NCBI GenBank assembly: GCA_948567375.1
Contig: OX419762.1
Coordinates: forward strand, 35,693,034 to 35,757,033
DNA: 64,000 nt
Source: Lunularia cruciata
Taxonomy: Eukaryota; Streptophyta; Marchantiopsida; Lunulariales; Lunulariaceae
Direction: 5' to 3'
The notes under the pieces are model-generated. The model was not told where the DNA came from and made no database searches. It saw only the letters and a list, made by a program, of their open reading frames with translations. Numbering within the stretch: position 1 is the stretch's first letter; every line of letters starts with the position of its first letter. Positions 60,061 to 64,000 of the stretch are shown here, piece by piece. The translations under genes and the position numbers were made by a program.

Positions 60061-61480
60061 TTGAAGGCTATGGTGGATGAATTTCAAGATGTCTTTCCCA
60101 ATGATCTACTCTCAAGATTACCACCAAAAAGGAGAGTAGATCATAAAATTGAGACACTCTCGGGGAAGATGCCTCCTTATAAGGCCCCATATTGCCTATC
60201 ACCTCATGAGTTGGAGGAGTGTAAGACTCAAATTGAGGAGATGCTGTAGAAGGGGTTCATCCAACCTAGCATATCACCATATGGGGCTCTTGTCTTGTTT
60301 GTGAAGAAGAAGGATGGTACAATGCACATGTGCATTGACTATCGAGGTCTCAATCAAAAAATAGTGAAGAAAAAATACCCCTTACCTTGCATGGATGACC
60401 TGTTTGATCAACTCCATGGAGCAAGATACTTCACCAAATTGGACTTGCGGAGCGATTATAATCAAATTTGAATTGCAAAGGAGGATGTGTACAAAACTGC
60501 CTTTTGAACCAAGTATGGCCACTTCAAGTATCTTGTGATGCCTTTTGGCCTCACCAATGCACTTGCCACTTCCATGAGTCTAATGATGACATATTTTGTC
60601 CATACTTGGATAAGTCTGTTATCATCTTCTTGGATGATATCTTAGTATATAGTAGCATGATGATAGAACAAAAAAAACATCTACGAGAGGTCCTCCAGAT
60701 TCTAAGACAAAATCGATTGTATGCCAAAATCTCAAAGTGCGAGTTTAGCAAGTCTGAAGTAGACTACTTGGGGCATAGAGTAAGTGCAGAGGGCATTCAA
60801 GTATTGACATATAAAATAGAGGTCATTCAAAAACGGTGTGCCCCAAAAGATTAGACTCAACTCAAGAGCTTCTTGGGGTTGACGGGATTCTATACTAGAT
60901 TTGTCAAGGACTTCTCCAAGGTTGCACAACCTTTAACGGCACTACTTGGCAAGGGGAAGAAGTGGACATAGGGAGCTGCACAAGAATTGGCCTTTCAAGA
61001 ATTGAAAGCCGCCTTGCTACATGCACCAATCTTGAAGTGGTATGACCCAAAATGACCAATCAAGTTGGCTATAGATGCATCAAGCGTAGCAATAGGAGCA
61101 GTCCTACAACAAGAGTGGCATGACGGATGACATCCATTTGCATATTTCTCTCAAAAGTTGTTACTAGTAGAGCGCAACTACCACACCATAGAACAAGAAG
61201 AGCTGCCATTGTTTTGGCAACCAAGCATTGGAAGCATTATTTGGGCGAGAAGGCATTTGTAGTAGAGATAGACCACAAACCTCTAGTCTACCTCAAGACG
61301 CAAAAGGATCTATCTTGTCGCCAGATTTGGTAGGCAGAGTGGCAATAATGCTTTGACATATCAATCAACTACGTGGAAGGTAAGAAGCAACTTGCAGATG
61401 CATTCATCCACATGCTAATGGCAAACAAATTGGTGGCAAAGGTTAAGATTAACCCTGAATTCTGGCTGCTACAAAAACTT
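60061..61480 (+). pseudogene. chromovirus reverse transcriptase and RNase H
   Basis: RT begins with the VDHKIE...PPYKAPYCLSPHELEE block. It continues with [28 protein letters not shown], the FLDDILVYSS catalytic motif (60636-60665), CEFSKSEVDYLGH and [12 protein letters not shown]. RNase H follows with LAIDASSVAIGAVLQQE, FAYFSQKL and FVVEIDHKPLVYL. Stops are at 60247, 60469, 60505, 60852, 60969 and 61053, and at least two frame changes occur (near 60570 and 61200). Confidence 0.88.
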
Positions 61481-61499
61481 ATCCACAAGTTGTAGAAGC

Positions 61500-61976
61500 G
61501 CAATCATCCAAAGGCGTCACCAACATCCAAGGACTCACCTTTGTGGTGGCAGATTATGGATCCCAAATGTCCCAAAATTATGTACCACCATTCTAGTAGA
61601 ATGTCATGATTTGGCCATTGCAGGTCATGTCGGAGTAGACAAGACCTTGGATGCAGTCCAACGCCTTTACTATTGACCCAAGATGAGCAACAATGTGATG
61701 GACTACATGCATAGCTGCCTACTTTGTGAACAGAACAAAGCTTGTAATCAAGCTCTTGCAAGGCTCCTTCAACCTCTCCCCACGCCTACCCAATGTTGGG
61801 AACAAGTGAGTATAAATCTCGTCTGAGAATTACCCAAGACCACCTCAAGGTTTGACTCCATTGTGGTCTTTGTGGACCGGCTTAGCAAAATGATTCATGT
61901 ATGTCTTACCACCAAGGATGTGACCGCTCCACAACTAGCTCAATTATACTTAGATGCAGTCTTCTCTCACCATGGC
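61500..61976 (+). pseudogene. chromovirus integrase, N-terminal part
   Basis: The HHCC zinc finger is readable (CHDLAIAGHVGVDKT, then YMHSCLLCEQNKA), followed by the first part of the catalytic core (FDSIVVFVDRLSKMIHV, QLAQLYLDAVF). A TGA replaces a Trp codon at 61674-61676. The frame is cut at 61976 by the solo LTR and resumes at 62716-62721. Confidence 0.85.
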
Positions 61977-62513
61977 TGTAATACGAAGAGCTAGCCATAT
62001 GATCTAGATGTGAAATTTGGTTTGGTAACATCTAGAATGATGTTATACATGATGGTCAAAATAGATCAGATAGAAGTATCACCAAAAGAGTACTTCTACT
62101 AATAGGGCAAAAACCAAAATAGACTTGAGAATCTTAGAACCAATAGTTAGACATATGATTTAAAGGTGAGAATTGGTTTGGTAACATCTGGAAGGATGTT
62201 ACACATGATGGACTAAACAGATCAGAAAGAGGTATCACCAAAAGTGGACTTCTTCTAATAGAGTAGGAACCAAAATATGCTTGAAATCTTTGAAGGCAAT
62301 TTTGGAGGTCTAAACGGATGAATTAGGCCTTGAAAATGTGCAGATTCCCCCCCCAACAAAGGAAAGGCTGGCCTTCCCTCCCCCCAACTTTGTCTTGTCG
62401 AGAGCTTTCCAATGGTACCTTACTCACGTGATTCTGAGATTCCTACAAGAAGATTCCCTAAAAGATTCCCTCCGGTCAAAGCTTGTTTGACCAACCAGAT
62501 AGGACCTAGACCA

Positions 62514-62603
62514 GACATGTCACCCATCCAAGTAAGTAATCCAAGGGTGGAGCTTGTTGACATGTCACCTATCTGTGTCCCTAATCCTATGGTGGAGCTT
62601 CCT
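62514..62603 (+). repeat. 45-bp tandem repeat inside solo LTR
   Basis: Units at 62514-62558 and 62559-62603 both start GACATGTCACC and contain GTAATCC or CTAATCC and GGTGGAGCTT. They are diverged. This block is absent from the 5' LTR at 57208. Confidence 0.8.
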
Positions 62604-62619
62604 TGGCAGAGATCTTCTT

Positions 62620-62635
62620 TGTCTATATAATAAAG
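62620..62635 (+). promoter_or_regulatory. LTR TATA box
   Basis: TCTATATAATAAAGAG sits in the U3 part of the solo LTR, about 80 bases before the LTR end. The corresponding segment is missing from the 5' LTR of the host element. Confidence 0.6.
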
Positions 62636-62715
62636 AGAAGGTGCTCCCTTGGGGCATCGATTGTTTGAGTGTGCAATCTGTGTTTTCTCTCTTCTCTTGT
62701 CCTCGGAGTATTACA

Positions 62716-63629
62716 ATGGCTTGTCTATAGTACTTATCACCAATAGAGGCACTCAATTCACTAGTTTGTTTTGGCAAACACTCTTTGGTTTCTTCAAAAC
62801 CAAGTTGGCCATGTCCACATCTTACCACCTACAAACAGATGGCCAAATAGAGCAGGCTATTTGCATGATTGAAGACATTTTACACGGCTTCACCTTAGAA
62901 GAGCAAGAGAGGTGGGACACCGTACTCCAGTTGGTGGAATTTTCTTACAACAATTCAGTAAATGCATCCACCTAGGTCACTCTGTTCTTCCTCATGTATG
63001 GTGAGCATCCCTTCACACCTTGTAGTTTGATGAAGATCCGTTTTGTGGCTACCAAGGTCGATACAGTCAACACATTTGTTTCTAGAATCCAACACGGTTT
63101 GGAGAGTGCCAAGCACAGATTATAGATTGCACAAAATTGACAAAAGCAGTATGCTGATGCACATTGTAGGCACATGGAGCTTAATTTTGGGGATCAAGTG
63201 TGGCTATTGGCAACCAACCTCACATTAGTTGGACCTCGTAAGCTCAGACCTTGTTTTATTGGGCCTTTCTTGATTCTTCATTGCGTCGGCGCTGTGGCCT
63301 ATCACCTTGAGCTACCACCACACATGAAGATCCATCTAGTGTTCCATGTTTCTCTACTACGTAGATATGCTCCCCGATCAGGCCAGGGTCATTCCACACA
63401 AGACATTCAACCTTGTCTGACCCTCATTGATGGCATAGAGGAATATGAAGTGGAGCCGATTCTCCAAAAATGCATGCATGGTACTGGCCATCCGCGGGTG
63501 GACTATCTAGTATATTGGAAAGGTTACCCTCTCTATGAAGCAACATGGGAGCCTGCTGCCAATTTGGCACATGCACCGGTGTTGGTGCAAGCATTTGAGC
63601 AACAATTACACAACGAGGACGTTGCTTAA
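62716..63629 (+). pseudogene. chromovirus integrase, C-terminal part with chromodomain
   Basis: Resumes the catalytic core with TNRGTQFTSLFWQTLF and STSYHLQTDGQIEQ, then the GPY/F module (LRPCFIGPFLILHCVGAVAYHLEL) and a chromodomain at about 63447-63600 (VDYLVYWKGYPLYEATWEP). The final 151 codons (63174-63626) are open and end in TAA at 63627-63629. The chromodomain is the hallmark of chromoviruses and is thought to steer insertion to particular chromatin. Confidence 0.9.
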
Positions 63630-63638
63630 AAGGAGAGG
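63628..63638 (+). other. polypurine tract
   Basis: AAAAGGAGAGG lies two bases before the 3' LTR start at 63641 and would prime plus-strand synthesis. Confidence 0.8.
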
Positions 63639-63640
63639 TC

Positions 63641-64000
63641 TGTAATACCAAGAGCTAGCCATATGATCTAGATGTGAAATTTGATTTGGTAACATCTAGA
63701 ATGATGTTATACATGGTGGTTAAAATAGATCAGATAAAAGTATCATTAAACGAGTACTTTTACTAATAAAGCAGAAACCAAAATAGACTTGAGAACCTTA
63801 GAACCAATAGTTGGACATATGATTTAAAAGTGAAAATTGCTTTAGTAACATCTAGAAGGATGTTATACATGATGGACTTAACAGATTAGAAAGAGGTATC
63901 ACCAAAATGGTACTCCTACTAATAGAGTAGGAACCGAAATATACCTGAAAGATTTGAAGACAATTTTGGAGGCCTCAATGGATGAATTAGGCCTCAAAAA
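63641..64000 (+). repeat. 3' LTR of chromovirus (cut by window end)
   Basis: Starts TGTAATACC and follows the 5' LTR through both copies of the internal 156-bp unit. The window ends inside it. Confidence 0.9.

Larger units (their letters stand above)
61977..62715 (+). repeat. solo LTR nested in the chromovirus integrase
   Basis: Starts TGTAATAC, ends GTATTACA, and is clearly the same family as 57208-57793 and 63641 onward. The bases immediately before (61972-61976) and after (62716-62720) are both ATGGC, the expected 5-bp target duplication. No internal element sequence remains, so the element was lost by LTR-LTR recombination. It keeps a TATA box (TCTATATAATAAAGAG, 62620-62635) and a 45-bp tandem pair at 62514-62603. 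Confidence 0.93.
57208..64000 (+). mobile_element. Ty3/gypsy chromovirus, decayed, continuing past window end
   Basis: Full architecture is visible: 5' LTR 57208-57793, primer site 57795, gag with CCHC knuckle, protease, RT, RNase H, integrase with chromodomain, polypurine tract 63628-63638, and 3' LTR from 63641. The two LTRs differ at about 30 of their first 215 positions by hand alignment, mostly transitions, so the insertion is old. The reading frame is broken by many stops and at least one RT frameshift. Bases 57203-57207 (GGTAA) would be the left target duplication. A solo LTR of the same family is inserted in the integrase. Confidence 0.9.

Overview
This is nuclear DNA of a land plant. 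The evidence is three multi-exon genes with GT-AG introns that encode plant-type families (an EDR1/Raf-like kinase, a PH-domain oxysterol-binding-protein-related protein, and a plant-type mitochondrial CoA carrier), Ty1/copia and Ty3/gypsy retrotransposons with plant-style initiator-Met tRNA primer sites, a relic of an LRR (resistance-type) gene and a diverged fragment of the plastid gene psbB. The three genes cover about a quarter of the window. I cannot name a species or clade from the sequence alone.

Layout. 1-5234: 3' portion of a Raf-like MAPKKK gene on the + strand; eight exons can be joined in frame, and its N-terminal exons are not seen. 5235-19700: about 14.5 kb without a supportable gene, holding copies of a dispersed repeat with a GGGGCTTAGCCCC core, short hairpins and AT-rich tandem repeats. 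19700-21359: GC-richer upstream region of the next gene, with GGAAA and TC microsatellites. 21360-28573: complete 16-exon ORP gene, 1061 codons, with PH domain, acidic region with a FFAT-like motif, and sterol/lipid-binding domain with the EQVSHHPP signature. 28574-38179: intergenic, including an AT-rich island (about 30.1-33.8 kb) with the psbB fragment, and a 94-bp tandem duplication. 38180-41050: complete 7-exon mitochondrial carrier gene, 362 codons, closest to plant CoA transporters. 42440-43135: broken LRR relic.

44.7 kb to the end is a retrotransposon graveyard. A badly decayed copia remnant (44.76-48.1 kb) is followed by poorly identifiable AT-rich repeat DNA. Then comes a nested stack: a copia element (LTR about 53494-54188, coding to 55675) is cut in its integrase by a minus-strand gypsy element (3' LTR 55676-56357, integrase 56358-57207). 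That element is cut at 57208 by a plus-strand chromodomain-bearing gypsy element (chromovirus; 5' LTR 57208-57793, 3' LTR from 63641 past the window end). The integrase of the chromovirus is in turn interrupted by a solo LTR of the same family (61977-62715), flanked by the 5-bp target duplication ATGGC. Most in-frame stops in these elements are explained by C-to-T or G-to-A transitions.

The three host genes are not functionally linked in any obvious way: signalling kinase, lipid transfer at ER contact sites, and mitochondrial cofactor import. I did not find a convincing new biological system. The points most worth a second look are the FFAT-like motif and long unique region in the ORP protein, the well-resolved retroelement nesting, the transition-biased decay, and the dispersed GGGGCTTAGCCCC repeat family.
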